Part shown: one piece after another, positions 42,828 through 50,473 of the stretch
How positions within the stretch are numbered: position 1 is the first letter of the stretch
Layout of the letters: every line of letters begins with the position of its first letter
Assembly (NCBI RefSeq): GCF_001594145.1
Contig: NZ_LVCF01000036.1
Coordinates: 1 to 63,679, forward strand
Direction of reading: 5' to 3'
From: Branchiibius sp. NY16-3462-2
GTDB taxonomy: Bacteria; Actinomycetota; Actinomycetes; Actinomycetales; Dermatophilaceae
Length of the DNA: 63,679 nt
The notes under the pieces: generated by a model
Told to the model about the DNA's origin: nothing
Databases searched by the model: none
Seen by the model: the letters and a program-made list of their open reading frames with translations, nothing else
Position numbers and translations under genes: made by a program

Positions 42828-43379
42828 ATGGTTCGGGGGGCACGGCCGATGATGGTGATGGGGATCCTGTGGTTCGGCAATCTAATGGGGCTGCAGATGG
42901 TGTCGTCCGACGTGTCGCGGCATCATCGGTTCGGGGTCCGCGAGGTCGTTGCCTGGCTCCTTGCGACCGTGGTTCTTGGTGGCGTGTGGGGCTGGCTCAT
43001 GAACTACTTCACGCGTGGCCAGTCAGTGCTCGGCGGGGAAACGGCCGAGCGCCAGGTGGCGGTCAACCAAGCGCTACGGGTCGGCCGGCTCGATGACGAC
43101 CCCGACCTGCGGGCGTTGGAGTTCCGGGTTGCCGCGGAGCGTTATCGAAGCGACCGCAGCCTGGTTGTGTGGGGATTGGCCATCGTCGCTTTCCCGATCG
43201 GCCTGTATTGGTGGCGGATGGCCAACATCGACAACCCACCCACTGGCTATCGGTGGTTCCTGATCCTCACCCTTGCTGTGATGGTCGGGTCGGGCCTTTG
43301 GGTGCTGGTCATGACGTGGCGGCGTAACGGGGCGTTGGAGCAGGTGTTGGTGCAGCGGCAGGATCTGGCTGTCGAGTAA
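42828..43379 (+). CDS. Hypothetical membrane protein, about 183 aa
   Basis: No recognised family. A membrane segment at about 44-60 (VVAWLLATVVLGGVWGWLM), a charged cytosolic stretch (about 65-108) with ERQVAVNQALRVGRLDDDPDLR, and two more helices at about 113-130 and 144-165. The RVGRLDDDPDLRALEFRVAAE stretch resembles regions of other small actinobacterial membrane proteins. Start could be ATG 42828 or one of the internal ATGs at 42849 and 42855. It converges with pfkA, 6 nt apart. Confidence 0.6.
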   Translation: MVRGARPMMVMGILWFGNLMGLQMVSSDVSRHHRFGVREVVAWLLATVVLGGVWGWLMNYFTRGQSVLGGETAERQVAVNQALRVGRLDDDPDLRALEFRVAAERYRSDRSLVVWGLAIVAFPIGLYWWRMANIDNPPTGYRWFLILTLAVMVGSGLWVLVMTWRRNGALEQVLVQRQDLAVE

Positions 43380-43385
43380 CCCTGA

Positions 43386-44408
43386 TCAGCCGAACAGGAT
43401 GCCGGCCTCGTCCCAGAGTTCGCGCGGCACGGACTTCAACTCGGTCGTCGCATCGTGCAGATCGACGGTGGTGATCTCCTCACCGTGCAGCGCGACCATG
43501 TGGCCCCACTTCTCCTCCATCACGGCGTCAATGGCAGCAGTGCCGTAACGGGTCGCGAGCACCCGGTCGCGGGCGGTGGGGACACCACCGCGCTGCAGGT
43601 GACCCAGTTGCACCGCGCGGGTCTCGATCCCGGTCTTGCTCTCGATGATCGGCGCCAGCTGCTCACCGATGCCGCCCAGGCGCATCCGGCCGTCGTTGCC
43701 CATCCCGCGACTAGTGGTCTCACCCTCCTGGCCCAGCGGTTTGAAGCCCTCGGCCACCACGATCACCGGCGCACGACCACGGTTCTTGGCCTTGTTCACC
43801 CACACGCAGATCTGGTCGATCGACACCGGGAACTCCGGCAGCAGAGAGGCATGCGCACCACCGGCGATGCCAGCGTTAAGGGCGATCCACCCGACGTGGC
43901 GGCCCATGACCTCGACCACCATGCAGCGGTGGTGTGACTCAGCCGTCGTGCGCAACCGGTCGATCGACTCGGTCGCAATCGCCACCGCGGTGTCGAAACC
44001 GAACGTGTAATCGGTCGCTGACACGTCGTTGTCGATGGTCTTCGGCACCCCGACCACGTGGATGCCGTCGTCCGCCATCCGCTTGGCCGCGCTCAGCGTG
44101 CCCTCGCCACCGATCGCGATGATCGCGTCGACCTCGTTGTCGTGCAGTTGTTCCTTGATGTTCTCGAGGCCGCCGCGCTCGTAGGGGTTGGTGCGCGACG
44201 TGCCGAGAATCGTGCCGCCGACGAAGGACAGACCACGGACCCGCTTGCGCGGCAAGGGGATCATGTCCCCTTCGGCCAGCCCCCGGTAGCCGTCCAGGAT
44301 CCCCGCGAACTTCACCCCGTAGATCTGGTCGCCCTTGATGACGGCACCGCGGATCACCGCATTCAGGCCCGGACAGTCTCCACCGCTGGTCAGGATGCCG
44401 ATCTTCAT
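43386..44408 (-). CDS. pfkA: 6-phosphofructokinase, 340 aa
   Basis: Phosphorylates fructose 6-phosphate to fructose 1,6-bisphosphate. N-terminal MKIGILTSGGDCPGLNAVIRG carries the nucleotide loop with DC in the position typical of the actinobacterial group. The active site is PKTIDNDVSATDYTFGFDTA, and VVEVMGRHVGWIALNAGIAGGA and the EGFKPLGQEGE region follow. The GEGTL of IAIGGEGTLSAA (not GGDGS) is a feature shared with PPi/ATP group members, so phosphate donor should not be assumed. Monocistronic. Confidence 0.92.
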   Translation of the reverse strand: MKIGILTSGGDCPGLNAVIRGAVIKGDQIYGVKFAGILDGYRGLAEGDMIPLPRKRVRGLSFVGGTILGTSRTNPYERGGLENIKEQLHDNEVDAIIAIGGEGTLSAAKRMADDGIHVVGVPKTIDNDVSATDYTFGFDTAVAIATESIDRLRTTAESHHRCMVVEVMGRHVGWIALNAGIAGGAHASLLPEFPVSIDQICVWVNKAKNRGRAPVIVVAEGFKPLGQEGETTSRGMGNDGRMRLGGIGEQLAPIIESKTGIETRAVQLGHLQRGGVPTARDRVLATRYGTAAIDAVMEEKWGHMVALHGEEITTVDLHDATTELKSVPRELWDEAGILFG

Positions 44409-44477
44409 AGGCCTATCTTTACGGAGCGACCGCCCCTGGCAAGGGTTTTCCGACTGCTGGACCGGCAGACTGTGACC

Positions 44478-44968
44478 GTGCCGACGCTGCGGACCTGTCT
44501 GACCCTGCCCCTGCGCGACGGCCAGGTGCTGCTGGCCACAAACTGCGCGGCTTCGGTGCGGGCAAGATCGTCGGGATCGGCGGCAAGGTGGAGCCGGGGG
44601 AGAGCCTGGTCCAGGCCGCCGTACGCGAACTGCACGAAGAGGCGGGATTGACCGTCGATCCGGCCGACGCGGACCTCGCGGCGTACCTCGATTTCCGCTT
44701 CCCCCACCGCCCCGAGTGGGACATGACCAGCCACGTCTTCGTCGTACGTCGATGGGCCGGGCAGGTGCGCGAGTGCGACGAAATCCGGCCCGAGTGGTTC
44801 CCCGTGGACGCCCTGCCGTATCCGCAGATGTGGGATGAGGGACGGGTGTGGCTGCCGCACGTGCTGCGGGGGGAGCGGGTGGAGTTGGCGGCGACGTACG
44901 GCGAGGACAACGACCACCTCACCGCGGTGAGTCTGCGGGTGGTCGCAGAAGTGGACGACCGAATGTGA
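44478..44968 (+). pseudogene. NUDIX hydrolase (MutT type), frameshifted near the 5' end
   Basis: The start frame from GTG 44478 reads VPTLRTCLTLPLRDGQVLL and then loses sense. The +1 frame from 44534 continues GHKLRGFGAGKIVGIGGKVE, then the Nudix box of which the visible core is REL-x-EE-x-G in AAVRELHEEAGLTV, to TGA 44968. One base is missing near 44534. In 8-oxo-dGTP diphosphatase relatives the two parts are contiguous (VLLGHKLRGFGAGK). Without the first part an internal start at 44588 gives 126 aa lacking the first two strands. It may be a real mutation or an error. Confidence 0.75.
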
Positions 44969-45000
44969 CCCAGAACACCTACTGGTTGGTAAGGTGGCGT

Positions 45001-45020
45001 TCTACTACACCTGTGGTGCC
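45001..45020. promoter_or_regulatory. Motif TCTACTACAC-CTGTGGTGCC upstream of the alpha/beta hydrolase
   Basis: The ten-base word TCTACTACAC recurs upstream of the Baeyer-Villiger monooxygenase at 56423-56432, and a related ACTACACCTGCGG occurs near 40663. Here it is 27 nt before the ATG at 45047 and forms a weak palindrome. A shared regulator is possible. Confidence 0.35.
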
Positions 45021-45046
45021 CACTTTCCCAGCATGCGAGGTTCGTC

Positions 45047-45880
45047 ATGGTTGCTCCGATCCACTACAGCCGCAAGGGCTCTGGCGAGCCGCTGGTGCTC
45101 ATCCACGGGATCGGGCACAACCGCTCAGCGTGGGGCGACGTGCCCGACCGGTTGGCGGAGGAGTTCGACGTCATCACCATCGATCTGCCCGGTTTCGGGG
45201 AGTCGCGGCGGCTGGAGAAGCCGTACAACGCCACCCTGAAGAGCTCCGTGGACCGCCTCGAGCTGTTCTTCGAGGAACTCGGCCTGGACAAACCACACGT
45301 CGCCGGCAACTCCCTCGGCGGCGCCTACGCACTCGAACTGGCCAAGCGCGGCAAGGTCTCGTCGGCCACCGCGTTCTCCCCGGCAGGGTTCTTCCAGGTC
45401 CCCGGCTTCCTGTGGTGCGGGACGGTGCTGTTCTTCCTGAAGTTCTCCAGCTACACGCCGGCACCCGCGGCCAAGGCAGTGCTGAAGACGCCGGTCGGTC
45501 GCTATGCGATCTTCGGCAGCCTGTACAAGCACCCGGAGAAGCTGCAATTTGAGCACGCCTGGAGCGATGCCCAGCAGCTGCGGCGGGCCCGCGGTTTCTG
45601 GCCGGTCATCGCCCGCAGTTACACCCTGTTCCGCAGTAACAAGCCGGAGGTGCTGACCAACGCGACCATCGCCTGGGGTGAGAAGGACTACCTGCTCCTG
45701 ACCACACAGGCGAAGCGGGCCAAGCGACTGCTGCCGCAGAGCAAGCATGTCTCGGTGCCCGACACGGGCCACATCACGATGTTCGATCACCCGGAGCTGG
45801 CGGCGGACATCATTCGCGAGACCGCCGAAGCCTCCCGTCAGGGACTACCTGTTCAGGAGCCCCTGGCCGCCGTCAGCTGA
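45047..45880 (+). CDS. Alpha/beta hydrolase, 277 aa
   Basis: Intracellular hydrolase with no signal peptide. Oxyanion region LVLIHGIGHNRSAWG (17-31), nucleophile elbow GNSLGG with S89, likely acid D in WGEKDYLL and catalytic histidine in DTGHITMFDHP near residue 243. It resembles esterase/haloperoxidase-like or MhpC-like members. Its promoter region shares a ten-base motif with that of the monooxygenase at 56471. Its 3' end overlaps the convergent hydrolase gene by 8 nt. Confidence 0.85.
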   Translation: MVAPIHYSRKGSGEPLVLIHGIGHNRSAWGDVPDRLAEEFDVITIDLPGFGESRRLEKPYNATLKSSVDRLELFFEELGLDKPHVAGNSLGGAYALELAKRGKVSSATAFSPAGFFQVPGFLWCGTVLFFLKFSSYTPAPAAKAVLKTPVGRYAIFGSLYKHPEKLQFEHAWSDAQQLRRARGFWPVIARSYTLFRSNKPEVLTNATIAWGEKDYLLLTTQAKRAKRLLPQSKHVSVPDTGHITMFDHPELAADIIRETAEASRQGLPVQEPLAAVS

Positions 45881-46652
45881 GCCCTTCCGCCAGGAAGTCC
45901 CGGGCGATCTGCGGCCACGCCGCGCGCTGCTCGGGCGACGCGGCCACGGACACCGTCACGTCGTCCAACAGGTCGGTGAGGGCTTCGGTGGTGCTCAAGG
46001 GATGACCCGGGTCGTCGGTCCACGCGAGGATCAGCACCGGCTGCGTGAGTCGTGAAATCGCCTCGGGTGCAGGCAGATCCGTGGTCGCCGCACCACGCAT
46101 CACGCTGGGCAGCAGGTCCTCGGCGATCGCGGGTGCCGGTGTCACCAGCCCCGCACATGCCGGGGGAACGGGTTGCAACGCGTTCATCGCGATCAGCCGC
46201 CGCACGCCGTACGTTTCAGCCAGATCCGCCGCCTGCCGGTACCCGTCGGCCTGAGCGGCACGGGTCTCCCACGCAGTCGGTGGGATGGTGAGCACCAGCC
46301 GCCGGAAGCGGGCAGGTTCGCGCACGGCCGCGTGCAGCAAGGTCGCGGTGCCCATTGAGGCCCCGATCCCGTCGACCGGTTCCTTGACGCCCGTCGCAGC
46401 GAGGACCGTGAACAGGTCGGTGGCCAGGTTGCGCCAGTCGTAGTCCTTCGGCTGGGGCCGGCCGCTGGAGGCACCATGCCCGCGCGCGTCGTACGCAATG
46501 ACCCGGTGGCTATCGCTCAGCGCTGACGGCCAGTCCGTGCCGACAGCCTGATCGTTGGCGCGGCTGCCGGTCAGGCCGTGCAGGACGACCACCGGCGGGC
46601 CTTCGCCAGTCACTGAGACGTCGAGTTCGGCCCCGTCGACAGCTACGCGCAC
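45873..46652 (-). CDS. Alpha/beta hydrolase, 259 aa
   Basis: Motifs in order: VVVLHGLTGSRANDQ (oxyanion hole), YDARGHGASSG, nucleophile GASMGT with S99, ILAWTDDPGHPLST where D supplies the acid and H is close by. The catalytic histidine would be expected in the C-terminal 30 residues, yet the end reads PEQRAAWPQIARDFLAEGLS with no histidine, and HPLS is the only late histidine. The triad is therefore atypical. Divergent from the OsmC gene across a structured 155-nt gap. Confidence 0.8.
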   Translation of the reverse strand: MRVAVDGAELDVSVTGEGPPVVVLHGLTGSRANDQAVGTDWPSALSDSHRVIAYDARGHGASSGRPQPKDYDWRNLATDLFTVLAATGVKEPVDGIGASMGTATLLHAAVREPARFRRLVLTIPPTAWETRAAQADGYRQAADLAETYGVRRLIAMNALQPVPPACAGLVTPAPAIAEDLLPSVMRGAATTDLPAPEAISRLTQPVLILAWTDDPGHPLSTTEALTDLLDDVTVSVAASPEQRAAWPQIARDFLAEGLS

Positions 46653-46719
46653 CTGGCCACCTTAGGACGCATTCCCCGCGACCTTCCCGCCTCCGCTCCC
46701 CGCGGTTCCCTTGCTGCTT

Positions 46720-46782
46720 CCGGGTTCGGATACCAGTGGCTGGTCCGACCGGCCGAAACCAGCAATTCATATCCGAACCCGG
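46720..46782. repeat. 63-nt nested inverted repeat in a divergent intergenic region
   Basis: CCGGGTTCGGATA (46720-46732) pairs perfectly with 46770-46782. Inside it GCTGGT (46739-46744) pairs with ACCAGC (46758-46763). It lies between the divergent alpha/beta hydrolase and OsmC starts. It could be an operator, a structured leader or a small palindromic repeat element. Confidence 0.7.
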
Positions 46783-46807
46783 TCCCGTTTTGTGATTCGC
46801 TGGCGTC

Positions 46808-47284
46808 GTGACCGATCGACACGAGTACGTCGTTGACCTGAGCTGGTCGGGATCGACCGGTGAGGGGTACGAGCATTATGCGAGGACGTATGAGATGAGC
46901 ACTGGTGGCGCGCTCGGCCCGTTCTCTGCGGATCCTGCGTTCGGTGGCGACGCGGCGCTCGCGAACCCGGAGCAGCTGCTGGTGATGGCGGCCGTCTCGT
47001 GCCAGTTGCTGTCGTTCCTGGCCGTTGCCGCCCGCTCGCGGGTCGATGTCATCACGTACGTCGATCGCGCCGTTGGCGTGATGCCTCCACAGTCTGAGGG
47101 TCCGATGTGGGTTACAACGATCACGCTGTCACCGCAGATCACCGTGCGCGGCGACGTCCCGGAAGCCAAGCTGCACAGGATGGTCGAGATCGGCCACCGC
47201 GAGTGTTTCATCGCGAACTCGCTACGGACTCAGATCGAATTGCAGCCGGAGTTCAGGAGGAGCCCTCACGGGCTATCGCTTTGA
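46808..47284 (+). CDS. OsmC family peroxidase-like protein, 158 aa
   Basis: OsmC/Ohr-type fold. The two catalytic cysteines are C65 (MAAVSCQLLSFLAVAA) and C133 (GHRECFIANSL). The short N-terminus with DLSWSGSTGEGYEHYARTYE is typical of the general OsmC-like subgroup, which reduces organic hydroperoxides at the expense of lipoyl or thiol donors. Start is GTG 46808. The 3' end overlaps the convergent small gene at 47253 by 32 nt. Confidence 0.87.
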   Translation: MTDRHEYVVDLSWSGSTGEGYEHYARTYEMSTGGALGPFSADPAFGGDAALANPEQLLVMAAVSCQLLSFLAVAARSRVDVITYVDRAVGVMPPQSEGPMWVTTITLSPQITVRGDVPEAKLHRMVEIGHRECFIANSLRTQIELQPEFRRSPHGLSL

Positions 47285-47411
47285 TCCAGTCGGGCACCGG
47301 GACGCCTGACTTCTTGCTAGCGGCGATGAAAAGTTGTGCGGCCGCAATCTGGTTGGCCCTAGACACCGGGGCACGCTTCGGCCCGTTGTAGCTGTTACTC
47401 CCAGTTGCCAT
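47253..47411 (-). CDS. Small hypothetical protein, 52 aa
   Basis: The ATG at 47411 has GGAAGGGG 8 nt upstream, better placed than the earlier ATG at 47450. The sequence is basic and helix-forming (RANQIAAAQLFIAASKKSGVPV then DWIKAIAREG), and no family is recognised. It overlaps the end of the membrane-protein gene upstream by 17 nt and the end of OsmC on the other strand by 32 nt. That dense overlap makes it plausible but unproven. Confidence 0.45.
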   Translation of the reverse strand: MATGSNSYNGPKRAPVSRANQIAAAQLFIAASKKSGVPVPDWIKAIAREGSS

Positions 47412-47769
47412 TGCCAGATCCCCTTCCTGCGTCCAAGTCTGAATCACCATCGGCAGGTGCGTCCACAGGTGCCCGATCCGCTCCCACTACCGGCATTACG
47501 GCTGAGTTTACGAATGCCGCAGCCTGGGAGTCTGGCGCACGGTCCATCAAGAATCGCAGCGTGCCTATTCCGATGGCAACATCGCTGTCTTCTCCGGCCA
47601 GCAGCCGTGTCGCCCATCTCGCTTGGTCCCACCATCGGTCCTCGTCGGCGCGTTCGTTCTGGGCTCGGGCGTTGCTGACGGCGGCAGCATAGGCAATCGT
47701 GGCGGCCACCACCGCGGCCAGGCCACCGAAACCGGGCGAGTAGACGAAGCCGCTGAGCCAATGAGCCAT
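47395..47769 (-). CDS. Hypothetical single-helix membrane protein, 124 aa
   Basis: One hydrophobic segment near the N-terminus (about 10-31, PGFGGLAAVVAATIAYAAAV) followed by a coiled or helical cytosolic part (NARAQNERADEDRWWDQARWA) and a disordered Gly/Asp-rich tail. This membrane helix plus DRWWDQARWA pattern is common among uncharacterised actinobacterial proteins. No function can be given. The 52-aa gene overlaps its end. Confidence 0.55.
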   Translation of the reverse strand: MAHWLSGFVYSPGFGGLAAVVAATIAYAAAVSNARAQNERADEDRWWDQARWATRLLAGEDSDVAIGIGTLRFLMDRAPDSQAAAFVNSAVMPVVGADRAPVDAPADGDSDLDAGRGSGNGNWE

Positions 47770-47912
47770 GAGTCAGATGTTGTGGGGTCCCGGCGTCATG
47801 TCGCCGACCTTAAGCAGGTTGCAACCAGGCATGTTGGGCGATGCTCAGCTGCTGGGGATAACTCCGCCGGCGACTCGACGTAAGCGAACAGAACTGCCCG
47901 TAAGGTGACGTC

Positions 47913-49460
47913 ATGCCGCTGATCCCACAACCACCCGCCGTCGGCCGCTTCGACACTGCCGTCCACCAATGGATCACCCGGCACGATGTCCCGGCCAAGG
48001 TAGACAAGGGTCCGGTCCGGTTGAGCGGCTTCGCCGACCACTCGAAGTTGTGGGGTGTCACCGCATTGGCCATGGTGCCGATGGGGCAGCGCGGACGGAG
48101 AGCGTCCTTGCGCGGCATCCTGTCGCTGGCTGTCTCCAGTGCGACCGCGAACGTGATCGGCAAGACGGTCTTCGGCGGGCCGCGGCCGCTGGCGAAATCA
48201 GTGCCGCTGGCCAGGCGCCTGATGAAACACCCCACGTCGGGTTCCTTCCCCTCCGGGCATTCCGCCTCCGCCGCAGCCTTCGCAACCGGTGCGACCTTGG
48301 AGTGGCCGACATCCGGAATCGTGCTTATCCCGCTGGCCGCTGCCGTCTGTTACTCACGCATCCACGTCGGCGCGCACTGGGTATCCGACGTGGTAGGCGG
48401 CGCGGCGCTGGGGGCCGGGATAGCAATCGCCGGAAAGGTCCTGTTCCCGGGCAAGCCCCCGGGCGAGGCGCAGATCCCGGCGGGTCAGCCCATTGAGTTG
48501 ACCCCGATCAAAGACGGTCAAGGGCTCTTTGTCGTGGTCAACCCGGGGTCCGGCGCCGAGCGGCGCAACGCTCCCGATCCGGTGAAGATCATCCGGGACC
48601 GCCTGCCGCAGACAAAGATTCACGAACTGGCCAAGGGTGACGACCTTCCGCAGCTCTTTCGCGATGCCGTCGACAACGGAGCCACCGCGATCGGAATGAA
48701 CGGTGGCGACGGATCGGTCTCGGCCGCCGCGACGGTTGCGATGGAGCGCGATGTGCCGCTGGTCGTCTTCCCCGGCGGCACGCTCAACCACTTCGCCAAA
48801 GCCGTGGGGTTGAGCGAATACGACACCGTGCTGGACGTGGTCCAGGCTGGCGACGGGATTTCGGTGACCACAGGGGTCCTGGAGATCGACGGAAAGCCGG
48901 CGAACGCCGTACTCAACACCTTCTCGATCGGGGTCTATCCGGAGTTGGTCACCGAGCGCGAGAAACACGAAAAGCGTTGGGGCAAAGGCCTGGCCGGGAT
49001 CTACGCGGCCGGCAAGGTGCTGCGCCAGGCAGAACCTCTGCCGCTCACGGTGAACGATCACGACGGGCAGCGTTGGGTCCTCTTCGCCGGGGTCAACCGC
49101 TACTTCCCGCGGACCATCGCACCGGTCGAGCGCAAGCGCCTCGACGACGGTGTTCTCGATGTTCGCGAGGCTCGGGTGGAGGGTCGAGGCAGCAGACTGC
49201 GAACCTTCCTCGAAGCGGCCGGTGGGTCGACTGCGGACCGGATCGCGCGGCGTACGCCCTATGTTCGCAAGCACCTGGGCGTTGAGGACTACACGGTGCA
49301 GGACCTGAACGTGTCATGGGCGCCCCGCGACCCGGCGGATGGTCCCGTGATCGTCGCGCACGACGGTGAGACCACCGAGGTGCCGCAGGGGACGTACGCC
49401 GTGCGGCTGGCCGCCAAGCCGCGCGGACTGCGCGTCTACGCACCCAGCGCAGCCCGCTGA
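47913..49460 (+). CDS. PAP2 phosphatase fused to diacylglycerol kinase catalytic domain, 515 aa
   Basis: Residues about 70-165 are a PAP2 (type 2 phosphatidic acid phosphatase) domain with KTVFGGPRP (84-92), PSGHS (113-117) and SRIHVGAHWVSD (148-159), all three catalytic motifs intact. Residues about 205-510 are a DAGK_cat/LCB5-like lipid kinase with GGDGS (264-268). Joining a lipid phosphatase to a lipid kinase suggests control of phosphatidate or prenyl-phosphate pools in the membrane. Such fusions occur in actinobacteria without a firm assigned role. Confidence 0.88.
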   Translation: MPLIPQPPAVGRFDTAVHQWITRHDVPAKVDKGPVRLSGFADHSKLWGVTALAMVPMGQRGRRASLRGILSLAVSSATANVIGKTVFGGPRPLAKSVPLARRLMKHPTSGSFPSGHSASAAAFATGATLEWPTSGIVLIPLAAAVCYSRIHVGAHWVSDVVGGAALGAGIAIAGKVLFPGKPPGEAQIPAGQPIELTPIKDGQGLFVVVNPGSGAERRNAPDPVKIIRDRLPQTKIHELAKGDDLPQLFRDAVDNGATAIGMNGGDGSVSAAATVAMERDVPLVVFPGGTLNHFAKAVGLSEYDTVLDVVQAGDGISVTTGVLEIDGKPANAVLNTFSIGVYPELVTEREKHEKRWGKGLAGIYAAGKVLRQAEPLPLTVNDHDGQRWVLFAGVNRYFPRTIAPVERKRLDDGVLDVREARVEGRGSRLRTFLEAAGGSTADRIARRTPYVRKHLGVEDYTVQDLNVSWAPRDPADGPVIVAHDGETTEVPQGTYAVRLAAKPRGLRVYAPSAAR

Positions 49461-49496
49461 TCCAGCTACTGGTCGGCCAACTCACACCCGCTGTCG

Positions 49497-49554
49497 GGTT
49501 TGGGACGGGTTTGACCCACAACTCGCGAATCCGTGGGTTAACCCGTCCCAAACC
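49497..49554. repeat. 58-nt near-perfect hairpin
   Basis: GGTTTGGGACGGGTT (49497-49511) pairs perfectly with 49540-49554. An inner ACCCAC (49514-49519) pairs with GTGGGT (49533-49538), so the arm is about 21 paired bases. It follows the PAP2-DAGK gene by 36 nt and precedes the RHH gene. It is probably a terminator; its length is unusual. Confidence 0.7.
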
Positions 49555-49582
49555 GGCGGCGTCTGACGGCTATCTAAGTAGG

Positions 49583-49598
49583 ATGCTAGCATTCTGTC
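49583..49598 (+). promoter_or_regulatory. Leaderless promoter/operator of the RHH-VOC pair
   Basis: The perfect palindrome ATGCTAGCAT (49583-49592) contains a -10 box TAGCAT (49587-49592) 6 nt before the ATG at 49599. TGCTAGCATTC recurs with the same spacing before the vapB-like gene (61686-61696). Autoregulation by the ribbon-helix-helix product is likely. Confidence 0.6.
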
Positions 49599-49766
49599 AT
49601 GTCCAGTGAGCGAGCCGTCGCCGACGGCAAGGTCCAGTTCAACGTCTACCTGCCCAAATCCCTGGTGACGCAGGTCAAGCACCGCGCGATCGACGACGGC
49701 ACCAGTCTCTCGACTTTGGTCGAACGAGTTCTCCGCAGCTATCTCGAAGAAGGTGGTTCCCGATGA
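49599..49766 (+). CDS. Ribbon-helix-helix (CopG/VapB-type) protein, 55 aa
   Basis: Compact RHH DNA-binding protein. The beta-strand is KVQFNVYLPKSL and the two helices are VTQVKHRAIDDG and SLSTLVERVLRSYLEE, which is the standard antitoxin or plasmid-copy regulator fold. It is almost all DNA-binding domain with no toxin-binding tail. Its TGA overlaps the ATG of a VOC gene by 4 nt, the arrangement of a toxin-antitoxin pair, but the partner is not a known toxin. Promoter is shared in sequence with the vapBC-like module at 61702. Confidence 0.75.
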   Translation: MSSERAVADGKVQFNVYLPKSLVTQVKHRAIDDGTSLSTLVERVLRSYLEEGGSR

Positions 49767-50473
49767 TTTCCGTCCAAGCAATCCGGTTCAGTGACAACGT
49801 GCCGGCGATGCAGCAGTTCCTCGAGGCGATTGGCCTCTCCGCGTCGGTCACCAGCGGCGACTGGGCCGTCATGGAGTCCGGCTCGGGGAAGGTGCTGCTG
49901 CACGGCACCGCCAACGCGACCAGCGGCGCGCAGTCCGGCTGGACCCAACTCACCTTCGAGACCGACGAACTCGATGTGGTCGCAAAGGAATTCGGTGCGG
50001 TCCCGGTCGACGAGTCATGGGGTCGTTCGCTCTTCGTCACCGACCCCCTCGGCGCGGAGGTTGTGATCAACGAGGCTCAGACCGATCACTACGGATACGA
50101 ACAGCACGCAGCTCATCCCGACGCCGCGATCGCCGTTGTGCCAGTGCGCTTCACGGATCCGCATGGCCCGTACGCCGAGTTCCTGGTCGGGCTAGGACTG
50201 CGTCCTGATGGCGAGGGCGACTACGTGGCGCTCGTCGCCGACCAGGGATCGGTGGGTCTGCACGTCGACCGACCGGACGAGTCAGCGCGTTACCTGGCAA
50301 CCGGAGGCGGGGCGCAGGTGCACCTGACCTTCACCGCCACCGGTGACGTCAAGGCGCTTGGGGAGAAGCTGCGAGCTGCCGGCTACGACGACCTACGGAT
50401 CGACACGAGCTTCGGCGCAATGATCGAGGTGGCCGATCCCGACGGCCGGTTGGTGCAGATCCACCAGGCTTAG
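49763..50473 (+). CDS. VOC family protein with two glyoxalase-like domains, 236 aa
   Basis: Two VOC domains in tandem: about 1-112 (ISVQAIRFSDNVPAMQQFLE, then VTDPLGAEVVINEA) and about 120-236 (VVPVRFTDPHGPYAEFLVG, then IEVADPDGRLVQIHQA). Conserved metal ligands of glyoxalase I are not complete in either domain, so binding or an unrelated chemistry is more likely than lactoylglutathione lyase activity. Cotranscribed with the RHH gene. Its 3' end overlaps the convergent yczE-like gene by 81 nt. Confidence 0.8.
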   Translation: MISVQAIRFSDNVPAMQQFLEAIGLSASVTSGDWAVMESGSGKVLLHGTANATSGAQSGWTQLTFETDELDVVAKEFGAVPVDESWGRSLFVTDPLGAEVVINEAQTDHYGYEQHAAHPDAAIAVVPVRFTDPHGPYAEFLVGLGLRPDGEGDYVALVADQGSVGLHVDRPDESARYLATGGGAQVHLTFTATGDVKALGEKLRAAGYDDLRIDTSFGAMIEVADPDGRLVQIHQA

